NCBI GenBank assembly: GCA_944388825.1
Contig: CALXKG010000039.1
Coordinates: 1 to 23,288, forward strand
Source: an uncultured Clostridia bacterium
GTDB lineage: Bacteria > Bacillota > Clostridia > Oscillospirales > Ruminococcaceae
Length of the DNA stretch: 23,288 nucleotides
Direction of reading: 5' to 3'
Made by a program: the position numbers and the translations under genes. Positions 8,870-16,394 of this stretch are shown here, piece after piece. Position 1 is the first letter of the stretch. Every line of letters starts with the position of its first letter. Under the pieces are notes generated by a model. That model ran no database searches. It was not told the origin of the DNA and saw only the letters and a list, made by a program, of their open reading frames with translations.

Positions 8870-9763
8870 ATGCTCTACAATCCCCAGCTGGATACCTTTA
8901 TCTGTGTCGCCGAGTCTGGCAGCTTCAACCGCGCTGCGGAAAAACTTTTCATCTCCCCTCCGGCTGTCATCAAGCAGGTAAACCTCTTGGAAAGCAGTTT
9001 AAACCTCCGCCTTTTCGACCGCACCCACCGCGGGCTGCGGCTGACCGAAGCCGGGGAATCCCTTTTGCATGACGCCCGCTATATTATCCAGTACGCAAAG
9101 GATTCGGAAACGCGGGCGGCAAACGCGGCGCGCCAATCCCACGGCGTAATCCGGGTCGGCAGTTCCCCAATGACCCCGGCCGGGCTGCTGGTCAGCCTCT
9201 GGCCCAAGCTGCAAAAGGACTGCCCGGATATCAAATTCCAGCTGATCCCCTACGACAACACCCCTGAAAACGCCCGGGAAATCCTGGCCCATTTAGGCGA
9301 AAACATCGACGTCGTCGCCGGCATTTTCGACGAGAAGATGCTCGACCTCCGCCGGTGCGCCGGGCTGGAGCTGACCCGGGAGCCGGTCTGCTGCGCCGTT
9401 TCAGTCCACCACAGGCTGGCAGGGAAAGAAAAACTGGGCGTCGAAGACCTCTATGGTGAAAAGCTGATGCTGATCCGGCGGGACTGGAACCATCTGGTAG
9501 ACCAGCTGCGGGACGACATCTGGAAAAACCATCCGCAGATCGAAATTGTGGACTTCGACTTTTACGATACCTCGGTCTTCAACCGCTGTGAAAACGAGGG
9601 GTACGTCCTGATGGCGATCCGGCAGTGGAAAGACGTCCACCCGCTTTTAAAAATCCTCCCGGTCGACTGGCCATACACTCTCCCCTACGGCCTGCTCCAT
9701 GCCCCCGACCCGTCGCCTACTGTCCAGAAGCTGTTAAACGCAGTCAAAAAGAACCTCCTATAG
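8870..9763 (+). CDS. LysR-family transcriptional regulator
   Basis: 297-residue LTTR. The N-terminal winged helix (residues 1-60) reads PQLDTFICVAESGSFNRAAEKLFISPPAVIKQVNLLE...LRLFDRTHRGLRLTEAG, the family signature. The remainder is a periplasmic-binding-protein-like effector domain (about 87-297). The start at 8870 is chosen over upstream GTG/ATG codons because AAAGG ends 9 bp before it. It has its own promoter and terminator. The downstream NTF2-like/aldo-keto reductase pair is a likely target, with a palindrome suitably placed at 9818-9827, but the effector is unknown. Confidence 0.95.
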   Translation: MLYNPQLDTFICVAESGSFNRAAEKLFISPPAVIKQVNLLESSLNLRLFDRTHRGLRLTEAGESLLHDARYIIQYAKDSETRAANAARQSHGVIRVGSSPMTPAGLLVSLWPKLQKDCPDIKFQLIPYDNTPENAREILAHLGENIDVVAGIFDEKMLDLRRCAGLELTREPVCCAVSVHHRLAGKEKLGVEDLYGEKLMLIRRDWNHLVDQLRDDIWKNHPQIEIVDFDFYDTSVFNRCENEGYVLMAIRQWKDVHPLLKILPVDWPYTLPYGLLHAPDPSPTVQKLLNAVKKNLL

Positions 9764-9768
9764 CCCCC

Positions 9769-9806
9769 GCCCACATTCCCCCGCCCGGGAAATGTGGGCG
9801 TTTTTT
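9769..9806 (+). terminator. Terminator of the LysR gene
   Basis: A stem CGCCCACATT / AATGTGGGCG, extended inward by CCC/GGG with a one-base bulge, is followed by TTTTTT. It begins six bases after the stop codon. Confidence 0.95.
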
Positions 9807-9808
9807 AT

Positions 9809-9827
9809 AAACCCTGAGGTTTAAACC
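9809..9827. promoter_or_regulatory. Palindromic site upstream of the NTF2-like/aldo-keto reductase operon
   Basis: AAACC-CTGA-GGTTT (9809-9822) overlaps the perfect palindrome GGTTTAAACC (9818-9827). It is about 55-60 bp upstream of the expected transcript start, the usual place for a LysR-type recognition site. The assignment is inference from position only. Confidence 0.3.
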
Positions 9828-9867
9828 CACTAACAAACCGAGACTTCCCCTCCGCCGCCCTTTCGGT

Positions 9868-9873
9868 TATACT
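9868..9873 (+). promoter_or_regulatory. Likely -10 box of the NTF2-like/aldo-keto reductase operon
   Basis: TATACT lies 33 bp before the start codon. No convincing -35 hexamer lies 16-18 bp upstream, which suggests activator dependence. Confidence 0.45.
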
Positions 9874-9905
9874 ATAGGCAGAAACCAAACGAAAGGGTGT
9901 TTGAA

Positions 9906-10268
9906 ATGAAAGAAGAACTTTTGGCTTTGTCCGGACGCTTCTGGAACGCGATGGAAAAAAGAGACGAAGCGGGGATGCGGGCAGCCGCCGACCCGGACTG
10001 CAACTTTGTCCATATCGGCGTAACCTGCAAATTGGACCAGGAGATCGGCTTTTATACCAGCGGCGCGTTCCAGCCCACTTCCATCGTTTTCCATAACAAG
10101 ACGGCGGACTTTTTCGGGGACACCGGCGTCGTCATCAGCGACTGCGATTACGCTCTCCTGCTGAATGGGCAGGAGACCACCCACCACTTCGCCGTCACCG
10201 AGGTTTACGCCAGACGGGATGGGCAGTGGAAACTTGTCACCTTCAGCTTTACCGCATTGGTCTATTAA
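9906..10268 (+). CDS. NTF2-like (DUF4440-type) protein
   Basis: 120-residue protein with the pattern ELLALSGRFWNAMEKRDEAGMRAAADPDCNFVHIG at the N terminus and VTEVYARRDGQWKLVTFSFTAL at the C terminus, typical of DUF4440/SnoaL-like proteins. It is a second member of the superfamily in this window but is clearly diverged from the one at 7778, so it is not a recent duplicate. AAAGGG precedes the start; a GTG three codons upstream is too close to that site. The stop lies 10 bp before the aldo/keto reductase gene, so the two form an operon. Confidence 0.78.
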   Translation: MKEELLALSGRFWNAMEKRDEAGMRAAADPDCNFVHIGVTCKLDQEIGFYTSGAFQPTSIVFHNKTADFFGDTGVVISDCDYALLLNGQETTHHFAVTEVYARRDGQWKLVTFSFTALVY

Positions 10269-10278
10269 GGAGGATTGG

Positions 10279-11136
10279 ATGATGGAATACGTCACTTTAA
10301 ATAACGGCGTCCGGATGCCGAAACTGGGGTATGGGGTCTATCAGGTGAGCGGCGAAGACTGCGCCCGTTGCGTCCTGGACGCGATTTCGGTGGGCTACCG
10401 GGCGATTGACACCGCCCAGTCCTATGGCAATGAGGAAGCAGTCGGCGACGCCGTCCAGAAAAGCGGCATCCTGCGGCAGGACCTCTTCCTGACGACCAAG
10501 ATCTGGATTTCAAATAACGGCTACGAGGCGGCTAAGGCGTCGATCGACCGTTCCCTGCGGCGGCTCAAAACCGATTACATCGACCTTTTGCTCATCCACC
10601 AGCCCTTCGGCGACTACTACGGCAGCTACCGGGCGATGGAAGAAGCGTATAAAGCCGGCAAGCTGCGGGCGATCGGCGTTTCCAACTTCTACCCCGACCG
10701 GCTGATTGACCTGTGCTCTTTTGTGGAAGTTGTCCCGGCCGTCAACCAGGTCGAGACCCATGTCTTCCACCAGCAGCAGGCCGCCCATACGATCATGGAG
10801 AAGTACGGCGTCCAGCACGAATCCTGGGGCCCGTTCGCCGAAGGGCGGAAGGATTTCTTCTCCAACCCGGTCTTAAACGAAATCGGCGCCGCCCACGGCA
10901 AATCCGCCGCCCAGGCCGCCCTGCGGTTCCTCCTGCAAAGCGGGGTCGTCGTTATCCCCAAATCCACCCACAAAGAGCGGATGGCCCAAAACATCGATGT
11001 CTTCGACTTTTCCCTTTCGGAAGAAGAGATGGCGCGTCTCCGGGCGCTGGATGAGAAAGAAAGTCTCTTTTTCAGCCACTATGACCCCGCGACGGTCGAA
11101 AGGCTCATCCAGATGGGAAAATCCCGCGCCTACTAA
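10279..11136 (+). CDS. Aldo/keto reductase
   Basis: 285-residue NADPH-dependent (beta/alpha)8 reductase. The catalytic tetrad is complete: D44 and Y49 (AIDTAQSYGNE), K74 (LTTKIW), H107 (LLIHQPFGD). The cofactor-binding C-terminal segment VVVIPKSTHKERMAQNIDVFDFSLS is intact. The sequence resembles the 2,5-diketo-gluconate reductase/YtbE-type clade acting on small aldehydes such as methylglyoxal; the real substrate is unknown. Two consecutive ATGs (10279, 10282) follow AAGGAGG and either may be used. A strong terminator follows the gene. Confidence 0.95.
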   Translation: MMEYVTLNNGVRMPKLGYGVYQVSGEDCARCVLDAISVGYRAIDTAQSYGNEEAVGDAVQKSGILRQDLFLTTKIWISNNGYEAAKASIDRSLRRLKTDYIDLLLIHQPFGDYYGSYRAMEEAYKAGKLRAIGVSNFYPDRLIDLCSFVEVVPAVNQVETHVFHQQQAAHTIMEKYGVQHESWGPFAEGRKDFFSNPVLNEIGAAHGKSAAQAALRFLLQSGVVVIPKSTHKERMAQNIDVFDFSLSEEEMARLRALDEKESLFFSHYDPATVERLIQMGKSRAY

Positions 11137-11146
11137 AGTATAATCC

Positions 11147-11180
11147 AACAGGGCTGTGCGTCCCCGCACAGCCCTGTTTT
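11147..11180 (+). terminator. Terminator of the aldo/keto reductase operon (repeat copy 1)
   Basis: A perfect 14-bp stem (AACAGGGCTGTGCG / CGCACAGCCCTGTT) with loop TCCC, ending in TTTT. Its core of 20 bases recurs at 11775-11794. Confidence 0.92.
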
Positions 11181-11209
11181 ATCCCGTGTTTCGCAGCGTG
11201 TTCCGCCGG

Positions 11210-11734
11210 TTATCCATGCAGATAAAAAATGATGTCATTTTTTCCCGCCTGTTTTGTCTTTTCATATATTTTGGTGTCCAGCCCGCCAATTTCAAAACCG
11301 CAGGCCAGATAAAAAAGACAGGCGTTTAAATTATTATCTTGTCCGACCGTATACAGCCCCGCATACCCTTTGGCTGCCGCATACCGGTAAGCCGCCTGAA
11401 CCAGCTGCCTGCCAATTCCTTTCCGGCGCATTCTGCGCACGACTTTCAGATCGTACAGAAAGAGGCAGGGATTCAACATAGGCGTCAAAATCGCCAGCCC
11501 GACGCAGATTTCCCCCTCGTATGCCCCAATAAAGATATAATCTTTCATCTGGTGAAAATCGTAGTTTTCATCGGGGAAAGTCATTTCCGCCGCCTGCTCA
11601 GGCGGCAGCAGTTGTTCTGCATGGATCCACCTTTTCCCGTCATATGTAACCGCCATCCGCCCGCGGAGGGGAAACGGCTCGTTGGGGATATTGATATCTG
11701 CGGCGTGTTTTTCATCGATCAATCGGATTTCCAT
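11210..11734 (-). CDS. GNAT acetyltransferase resembling streptothricin acetyltransferase (SatA-like)
   Basis: 174-residue GNAT enzyme. The acetyl-CoA site reads RRMRRKGIGRQLV (about residues 101-113). The C-terminal block QDNNLNACLFYLACGFEIGG..DTKIY and the N-terminal DINIPNEPFPLRGRM match, from memory, the pattern of SatA/Sat streptothricin acetyltransferases, which inactivate streptothricin by acetylating its beta-lysine. The resemblance is to the family; resistance itself is not shown. The gene is visibly richer in A/T than its neighbours and is bracketed by two copies of a hairpin repeat, possible signs of transfer. The site GAGGTG precedes the start. Confidence 0.82.
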   Translation of the reverse strand: MEIRLIDEKHAADINIPNEPFPLRGRMAVTYDGKRWIHAEQLLPPEQAAEMTFPDENYDFHQMKDYIFIGAYEGEICVGLAILTPMLNPCLFLYDLKVVRRMRRKGIGRQLVQAAYRYAAAKGYAGLYTVGQDNNLNACLFYLACGFEIGGLDTKIYEKTKQAGKNDIIFYLHG

Positions 11735-11772
11735 TTTTCACCTCATATTTTTCCCGCCAATGAAAGCTCTTT

Positions 11773-11796
11773 GAGCTGTGCGTCCCCGCACAGCTC
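11773..11796. repeat. Second copy of the terminator-like hairpin
   Basis: A perfect 10-bp stem (GAGCTGTGCG / CGCACAGCTC) with loop TCCC. Twenty bases (11775-11794) are identical to 11153-11172 in the same orientation, and the next base pair outward has changed on both sides (G-C to A-T). It lies between the two GNAT genes, just after the stop codon of the upstream one. Its T-rich side faces rightward, where no rightward gene ends. Confidence 0.8.
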
Positions 11797-11799
11797 TGT

Positions 11800-12264
11800 T
11801 TACTTTTCGATATGCCGGTACATCCGGGAAGGGGCCGCCTCCCCGTCCCCCTGGACCATACCATAAAATTCCCAGCCATACCGCTCGTAAAAACCGGTGT
11901 GGTCGGTCAGCAGGTAAAGGGTACCGATCCCCTTCCCCGCCATATCGCCGCAGACAAACCGCAAAAGCGCCCCGGCGACCCCCTGCCGCCGGAATCCCGG
12001 CTCGGTATAGACGGCACAGACGTTGGGGGCGAGGTCCTTCCGGTTATGGAAGTCGTTTTCAATGACCCCCATCCCGCCGATGATCGCCTCCCCCGCCAGG
12101 GCCAGGTACCATTGGGGGACCGGCGCGTCCCCTCTGACTGCCTCCGCGATGCTGTTTTCGTATTCCGAAAGGGGGATCCCCCACTTTTCCGCAAACCACC
12201 GGGCCGCCCGCCCCGCCAGTTCCGGCCGGTCGGATATCTTAACCAGCGTGTATTCCATCCCCAT
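11800..12264 (-). CDS. GNAT-family N-acetyltransferase
   Basis: 154-residue acetyltransferase of unknown substrate. The acetyl-CoA motif is PGFRRQGVAGALLRFV (about residues 90-105). Other family landmarks are ARWFAEKWGIP near the N terminus, the strand IIGGMGVIENDFHNRKDLAP, and FYERYGWEFYG near the C terminus. Its first 26 bp overlap the 3' end of the glycosyltransferase gene, so translation is probably coupled. GGAGGA precedes the ATG at 12264; an ATG two codons later is also possible. Confidence 0.9.
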   Translation of the reverse strand: MGMEYTLVKISDRPELAGRAARWFAEKWGIPLSEYENSIAEAVRGDAPVPQWYLALAGEAIIGGMGVIENDFHNRKDLAPNVCAVYTEPGFRRQGVAGALLRFVCGDMAGKGIGTLYLLTDHTGFYERYGWEFYGMVQGDGEAAPSRMYRHIEK

Positions 12265-13261
12265 TTTCCTCCTCCGCCTCTTTTTTCCCGGGGTCCAGCG
12301 TCACCGCCTCGACGATATACCGCGGGCGGTCTTTGACCTCGCCGTAGATCTTCCCGATATACTCCCCCACCAGCCCGAGGCCGGACAGGATAAGCCCGCA
12401 GGCCAGCCAGATGGAGACAAGCACCGCCGAAACCCCGGTCAGCGCCCCAGTCGCCAGGTGGACGACCAAACAGATGATACCGGACGCCGCTGCGCCGGCG
12501 GTCAAAAGGATGCCGAAAGCGAGCAGAAGCCCGACCGGCTTGACCGAAAAGGAAGTGATCCCGTCCCAGGCCAGCGCCAGCATCTTTTTGAGGGGGTACT
12601 TGCTCTCCCCGGTGAACCGCTCGGCGCGGGCATAGGCGACAGTCGAAGACTTGTAGCCGATCTGCGGGACGATGCCCCGCAGGAAGAGGTTGACCTCCCG
12701 GTAGGAAGCGAGGCCGGCAAGCGCCCGGCGGCTCATCAGCCGGTAATCGGCGTGGTTGAAGACCACTTCCACTCCCATCGCCCGGAGCAGCTTATAAAAC
12801 CCCTCGGCGGTGAACCGCTTGAAGAAGGTGTCGGTCTCCCGGGAGGAGCGAACGCCGTAGACGATGTCGCTGCCGTTTTTATATTCCCGCAGCATCCCGT
12901 CCACCGCCCCGATGTCGTCCTGCAAATCGGCGTCCATCGAGATCGCGCAGTCGCAAAGCCCTTTCGCCGTCATCAGCCCGGCCAGCAGCGCGTTCTGGTG
13001 CCCCCGGTTGCGGGAGAGCTTGACCCCGCCGAACAGTCTGTCCGCGCGGGAAAGCGTCTCGATCATCTCCCAGGTGCGGTCGCGGCTGCCGTCGTTGACA
13101 AAGAGGACGCGGCTGTTCCCGTCCACCTCCCCGGCGGAAATCAGCCCCCGTATCTTTTCCCGCAGCCGTTTGGCCGTCTCGGGGAGGACCTCCTCCTCGT
13201 TGTAGCAGGGGACGACGATATACAGCACCGGGCGCACCCGGTTTAAGGTTTCCAGTTCCAT
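12239..13261 (-). CDS. Polyprenyl-phosphate glycosyltransferase, family GT2 (GtrB/CsbB-like)
   Basis: 340-residue membrane-bound GT-A enzyme. The nucleotide-binding start YIVVPCYNEEEVLPET (about 14-29), NDGSRDRTWE, and the metal-binding D110-A-D112 in SMDADLQDD are present. Two C-terminal membrane helices (about 244-268 and 276-299) and the tail VGEYIGKIYGEVKDRPRYIVE are hallmarks of GtrB/CsbB enzymes, which attach one sugar to undecaprenyl phosphate on the cytoplasmic face. The YfhO-like gene lies upstream in the same direction, matching the csbB-yfhO pairing known for teichoic-acid glycosylation. AAAGGA precedes the start. The 430 bp leader contains the hairpin array. Confidence 0.93.
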   Translation of the reverse strand: MELETLNRVRPVLYIVVPCYNEEEVLPETAKRLREKIRGLISAGEVDGNSRVLFVNDGSRDRTWEMIETLSRADRLFGGVKLSRNRGHQNALLAGLMTAKGLCDCAISMDADLQDDIGAVDGMLREYKNGSDIVYGVRSSRETDTFFKRFTAEGFYKLLRAMGVEVVFNHADYRLMSRRALAGLASYREVNLFLRGIVPQIGYKSSTVAYARAERFTGESKYPLKKMLALAWDGITSFSVKPVGLLLAFGILLTAGAAASGIICLVVHLATGALTGVSAVLVSIWLACGLILSGLGLVGEYIGKIYGEVKDRPRYIVEAVTLDPGKKEAEEENGDGIHAG

Positions 13262-13362
13262 AAAAGGTCACGTCCTTTCCCGTGTAGAGATGGTCAGACT
13301 GTTGGATTGCATGGTTTAACTGAACAATATAAACATTCCGAGCGTCTAATCAGCGCTTCGAA

Positions 13363-13678
13363 GACCGGCCTTCCACGGCCGGTCTCATGCGGGTGGGGCG
13401 GAAACTCACGCCGCGTCGGACATGGGATTGTCAAGGGGCTTGCTCCTTGACCGGATTCTTAAGGCAGAGCCTTAAGCGGATTCTCAAGGCAGAGGTCGTT
13501 TGCTACGCAAACACTCGCAATCAATAGATTGCGACCTTTCGTCGTTAAAAATGTGGTTTTGTGCTTCTGCACAAAATGCGGGCCAGCCCGTACGGCCCGC
13601 AAACATTTTTAATCAGTTTGCTACGCAAACTGACTGCCTTAAGGGCAGCGAAACCAGTGTCAAATTGTTCTGATGAAC
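13363..13678. repeat. Array of about nine consecutive hairpins between the two glycosyltransferase genes
   Basis: No gene is seen between 13262 and 13689. The stretch is a chain of inverted repeats: 13362-13385 (GACCGGCC/GGCCGGTC), 13431-13450 (TCAAGG/CCTTGA), 13458-13476 (CTTAAGGC/GCCTTAAG, 3-nt loop), 13498-13512 (GTTTGC/GCAAAC), 13515-13534 (TCGCAATC/GATTGCGA), 13545-13612 (10-bp outer stem TTAAAAATGT/ACATTTTTAA enclosing hairpins 13557-13576 and 13577-13601), 13614-13632 (CAGTTTGC/GCAAACTG), 13634-13648 (CTGCC/GGCAG) and 13667-13678 (GTTC/GAAC). The GTTTGC-TAC-GCAAAC hairpin occurs twice. GAACAAT and ATTGTTC at 13322-13328 and 13664-13670 might be ends. It could be a structured RNA, a non-autonomous palindromic element, or a processing or attenuation region of the operon. 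Confidence 0.85.
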
Positions 13679-13689
13679 ACCTCAACCGG

Positions 13690-16227
13690 TCATAGCCCCG
13701 GCCGCCCCGCGTCCCCGTCCGGCGTCTGGCCTTCCTGTTCCGCCTGCCGCCGCTTTTCCGCCGTATACCGGACAAAGGGCCGCGCCACCGTCCGGGTGTA
13801 GGCCCGGGACAGCGGGATCTCCTCCTCCCCGGCGTTTAAAAAGCTGTGCCGGTCGCAGCGGTCGAACCCCGCCGGGCTAATCCCCTTCCGCTTGAGAATA
13901 AAGAGGTAAAGGGCCAGCAGGGCAAACCCGCCGCCGGTCATAACCGCCCCCCACTTCAGCCCCGGGGTCTCATAGTCAAACCGGATAGTCGAATAGCCCG
14001 CCGGGACCTCGACCGCCATCAGCCCGCAGTCGACATTTTCAATCTCGACCGGTTCGCCGTTGACCTTCGCGCTCCAGCCGGCGTCCCACGGGACACTGAA
14101 GAACAGCAGTTCGGGCGTATCGCTGTCAAAGGTGGCGGTAAAGCCCTTTGCGTCCCGGACAAAGGAGCGGCAGCTCTGTTCCCGCAGCGCGTCCGCCGCC
14201 GCGGCCAGTTCGCTCTCGCCCAGGGGCGGGTCTGTCCCCTCCGGCAGCGGGGAAAGCAGGTCGGAATACTTCCCGATCTGTTCGTCGGTCAGATAGAGGC
14301 CCCGCAGCAGCAGCCGGTCCAGCTGCCCCTCCGGGCAGTCTTCGACGTCCTGTCCGTCCAGATAGTAGTCAAAGGCAAACCCCATCGGGACATAGTTTTC
14401 ATTTTCGTAGATGTCCAGGTCGTTTTCGGTCGTCAGATACCGGAACCCGTCCACTTCCAGTTTCTCGTCTTCTTCGTAGTTTACGAGGTACCTGACCGAC
14501 GTCAGCGTCCGCAGCCCGATATAGGAGATGTCCGGGCGGGAAGCGACGTCCCGGTCGATGCCGAGGAATTCGTAGAAGGTAAAGACCGACCCCGACACCA
14601 CCGACTGGAACGCCTGGATGGTCGGCACCTGCCAGAACATCGGGAAGTTGTCCAGCACCCGCGTCCCGTCCCGGTTGTAGGTGTCGATCCGGTAGACGTC
14701 GTCCTTTTCGGCCGCGATCGTCTCAAATTCCCCGTTCAGCCCCATATCCACCACCCGGTGGACGGCGGTCGGGTTGCCCTTGCCGATCGAGAGCAGGACG
14801 ATCGAGGTGGCGCAGATCATCAGGCTGAGGGTCAGGCAGGCCGGCCGGACGAACTGCCGCCGCGGCAGCCGGATCAAAAAGCTGACGATGACCGCCGCCG
14901 CCAGTACGATCGCAAAATAGGCGGCAAACCGCTCGGGGTAGTTGATCAGCCGCCCGAAGACGACCTCCCCGTCCGCGTACGACGGGAAGACCGCCACCAC
15001 CGCGAACAGCAGCACCCCCGCCATCGTCCAGCGCACCCCGCTGCGCAGCGCCGCGGTATCCGCCTGTTCGAGGGCGACCACAGTCGCCGCCGCCATCAGA
15101 AGCACCGGCATGAAGAACCATCTCGCGTAGTAGGAGGAGTTGAAAAGCGAAAACGCGCTGTTTAAAACCGGGACAAGGGCGATGAAGAGGCTGATCAGCA
15201 GCAGCTTTTTCACCCACGCAAACCGCTTCAGCCCCATCTTGAGGAAGGCGGCAAGCCCCACCGTCGAAAAGAGCGGCAGGTAAAGGGAGACGCTCGACCA
15301 TTTGGCGTTGGAATCGGGGAACAGGTTGGGATAGGCCGGGACGTCCGGCGGGTAAAAGAGACTGGACAGGATGAGGCCGTACCGCTGTTCGTTGCCGTAG
15401 AAAAGCCCGCTCCACCCCAGCAGCCAGTTGTCCAGCCTGGGGTTTGACAGCACCATCAGGATCGCCGGCAGCAGCAGGACGCCGGACAGGATAAGCCCCA
15501 GCGCCGCCTCCAGCGCAAAGAGAAAGAAATTCCCGACGGTAACTTTGTAATCCTTCCGGGTAAAGGCGCAGACCGCGAAGTAAAGGACGCAGAAGATCAC
15601 TTCCCCGAAGAAGAAGTAATAGTTGACGGTCGCCAGCAGCCCCACCGCCAGCGGGAAGGCCCCCCGCCGCCCGTCGACAAAGTATTCCTCCATCCCGATG
15701 AGCAGAAGCGGGAAAAAGGCGATCACCTCGTGGAAGTGGTTGAAGAAGATGTTGTAGATGCTGTAGCCGGAAAAGGCGTACATGAGGGCGCCCAGAAAGG
15801 CGTAGTCGGGGCTGCGGACAAACCGCCTGAGGTAGCCGAAAGAGGTGGCCGCCGCCGTCGCGATCTTCAGCATCATCAGGGGGGCCATTAAATAGGGCAC
15901 CGCCCCGCTGGGGAACGGGATGGTCAGCCAGAAGAAGGGCGAACCCAAAAGGTAAAAGGCGTAGGAGCCGACAAAGTTCGACCCCAGGTCGGTATACCAG
16001 TTCCACCCGACCTCCCCCGACCGGATCATGTCGTGGCACATCTGGTAAAAGGGGATCTGCTGGACGTTGTAGTCGCCGTAATAGACGAAAATCCCCCCGT
16101 CCATCACAAGGAACGGCAGGTAGATGACCGCCGCCAGTATAAACGCCGTCACAAATACCCGCAGGTATTGCCGCCCGGGAGTTACCTCCCGCAGCAGGGT
16201 ATTGGACTTTACTCTCTGCTTATGCAC
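13690..16227 (-). CDS. YfhO-family membrane glycosyltransferase (GT-C fold)
   Basis: 845-residue polytopic membrane protein, family-typical length. After a first membrane segment (about 25-44) comes the loop YYGDYNVQQIPF with the conserved acidic D52, then about a dozen hydrophobic segments to about residue 480, a large extracytoplasmic domain (about 485-770; DVYRIDTYNRDGTRV, VPWDAGWSAKVNGEPV), one more membrane segment (about 783-802) and a basic tail. YfhO proteins are GT-C enzymes transferring sugars from a polyprenyl carrier to cell-wall polymers; in Bacillus and Listeria the partner is CsbB and the acceptor lipoteichoic acid. The start is GTG at 16227 with GGGAGG 7 bp upstream; no ATG fits. 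A GC-rich hairpin (16243-16262) lies just before the ribosome site. The C-terminal 50 residues are charged and look disordered. Confidence 0.9.
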   Translation of the reverse strand: MHKQRVKSNTLLREVTPGRQYLRVFVTAFILAAVIYLPFLVMDGGIFVYYGDYNVQQIPFYQMCHDMIRSGEVGWNWYTDLGSNFVGSYAFYLLGSPFFWLTIPFPSGAVPYLMAPLMMLKIATAAATSFGYLRRFVRSPDYAFLGALMYAFSGYSIYNIFFNHFHEVIAFFPLLLIGMEEYFVDGRRGAFPLAVGLLATVNYYFFFGEVIFCVLYFAVCAFTRKDYKVTVGNFFLFALEAALGLILSGVLLLPAILMVLSNPRLDNWLLGWSGLFYGNEQRYGLILSSLFYPPDVPAYPNLFPDSNAKWSSVSLYLPLFSTVGLAAFLKMGLKRFAWVKKLLLISLFIALVPVLNSAFSLFNSSYYARWFFMPVLLMAAATVVALEQADTAALRSGVRWTMAGVLLFAVVAVFPSYADGEVVFGRLINYPERFAAYFAIVLAAAVIVSFLIRLPRRQFVRPACLTLSLMICATSIVLLSIGKGNPTAVHRVVDMGLNGEFETIAAEKDDVYRIDTYNRDGTRVLDNFPMFWQVPTIQAFQSVVSGSVFTFYEFLGIDRDVASRPDISYIGLRTLTSVRYLVNYEEDEKLEVDGFRYLTTENDLDIYENENYVPMGFAFDYYLDGQDVEDCPEGQLDRLLLRGLYLTDEQIGKYSDLLSPLPEGTDPPLGESELAAAADALREQSCRSFVRDAKGFTATFDSDTPELLFFSVPWDAGWSAKVNGEPVEIENVDCGLMAVEVPAGYSTIRFDYETPGLKWGAVMTGGGFALLALYLFILKRKGISPAGFDRCDRHSFLNAGEEEIPLSRAYTRTVARPFVRYTAEKRRQAEQEGQTPDGDAGRPGL

Positions 16228-16322
16228 AAAAGCGCCTCCCGCGCCTGCCGGGCCGGGCAGGCAGTTGTTTGGTGGACAGGGCGTATATCCCGGACGTCCA
16301 CTTTAAAACCCAGTTCACAATC

Positions 16323-16352
16323 AGTATAACACGTTTCCCCGAGGATAACGTG
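16323..16352 (-). promoter_or_regulatory. Promoter region of the YfhO gene with palindrome
   Basis: TATACT on the minus strand (16323-16328) is the likely -10; no good -35 is seen. The inverted repeat CACGTT-N11-AACGTG (16330-16352) covers the spacer and -35 region and could be an operator. Transcript length before the start codon would be about 90 nt. Confidence 0.5.
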
Positions 16353-16394
16353 AAATATCGGTTAAATTTTCCAGCGCCAAAAACCAATGCGGGC

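Noticed and set aside
13363..13678. Hairpin array as a CRISPR
   Set aside because: Repeat units differ in sequence and length and there are no regular spacers or cas genes.
13545..13775. 76-codon leftward open frame overlapping the hairpin array
   Set aside because: Mostly built of inverted repeats plus an alternative frame of the YfhO gene end; no ribosome site and an Arg/Gly-rich composition typical of shadow frames.
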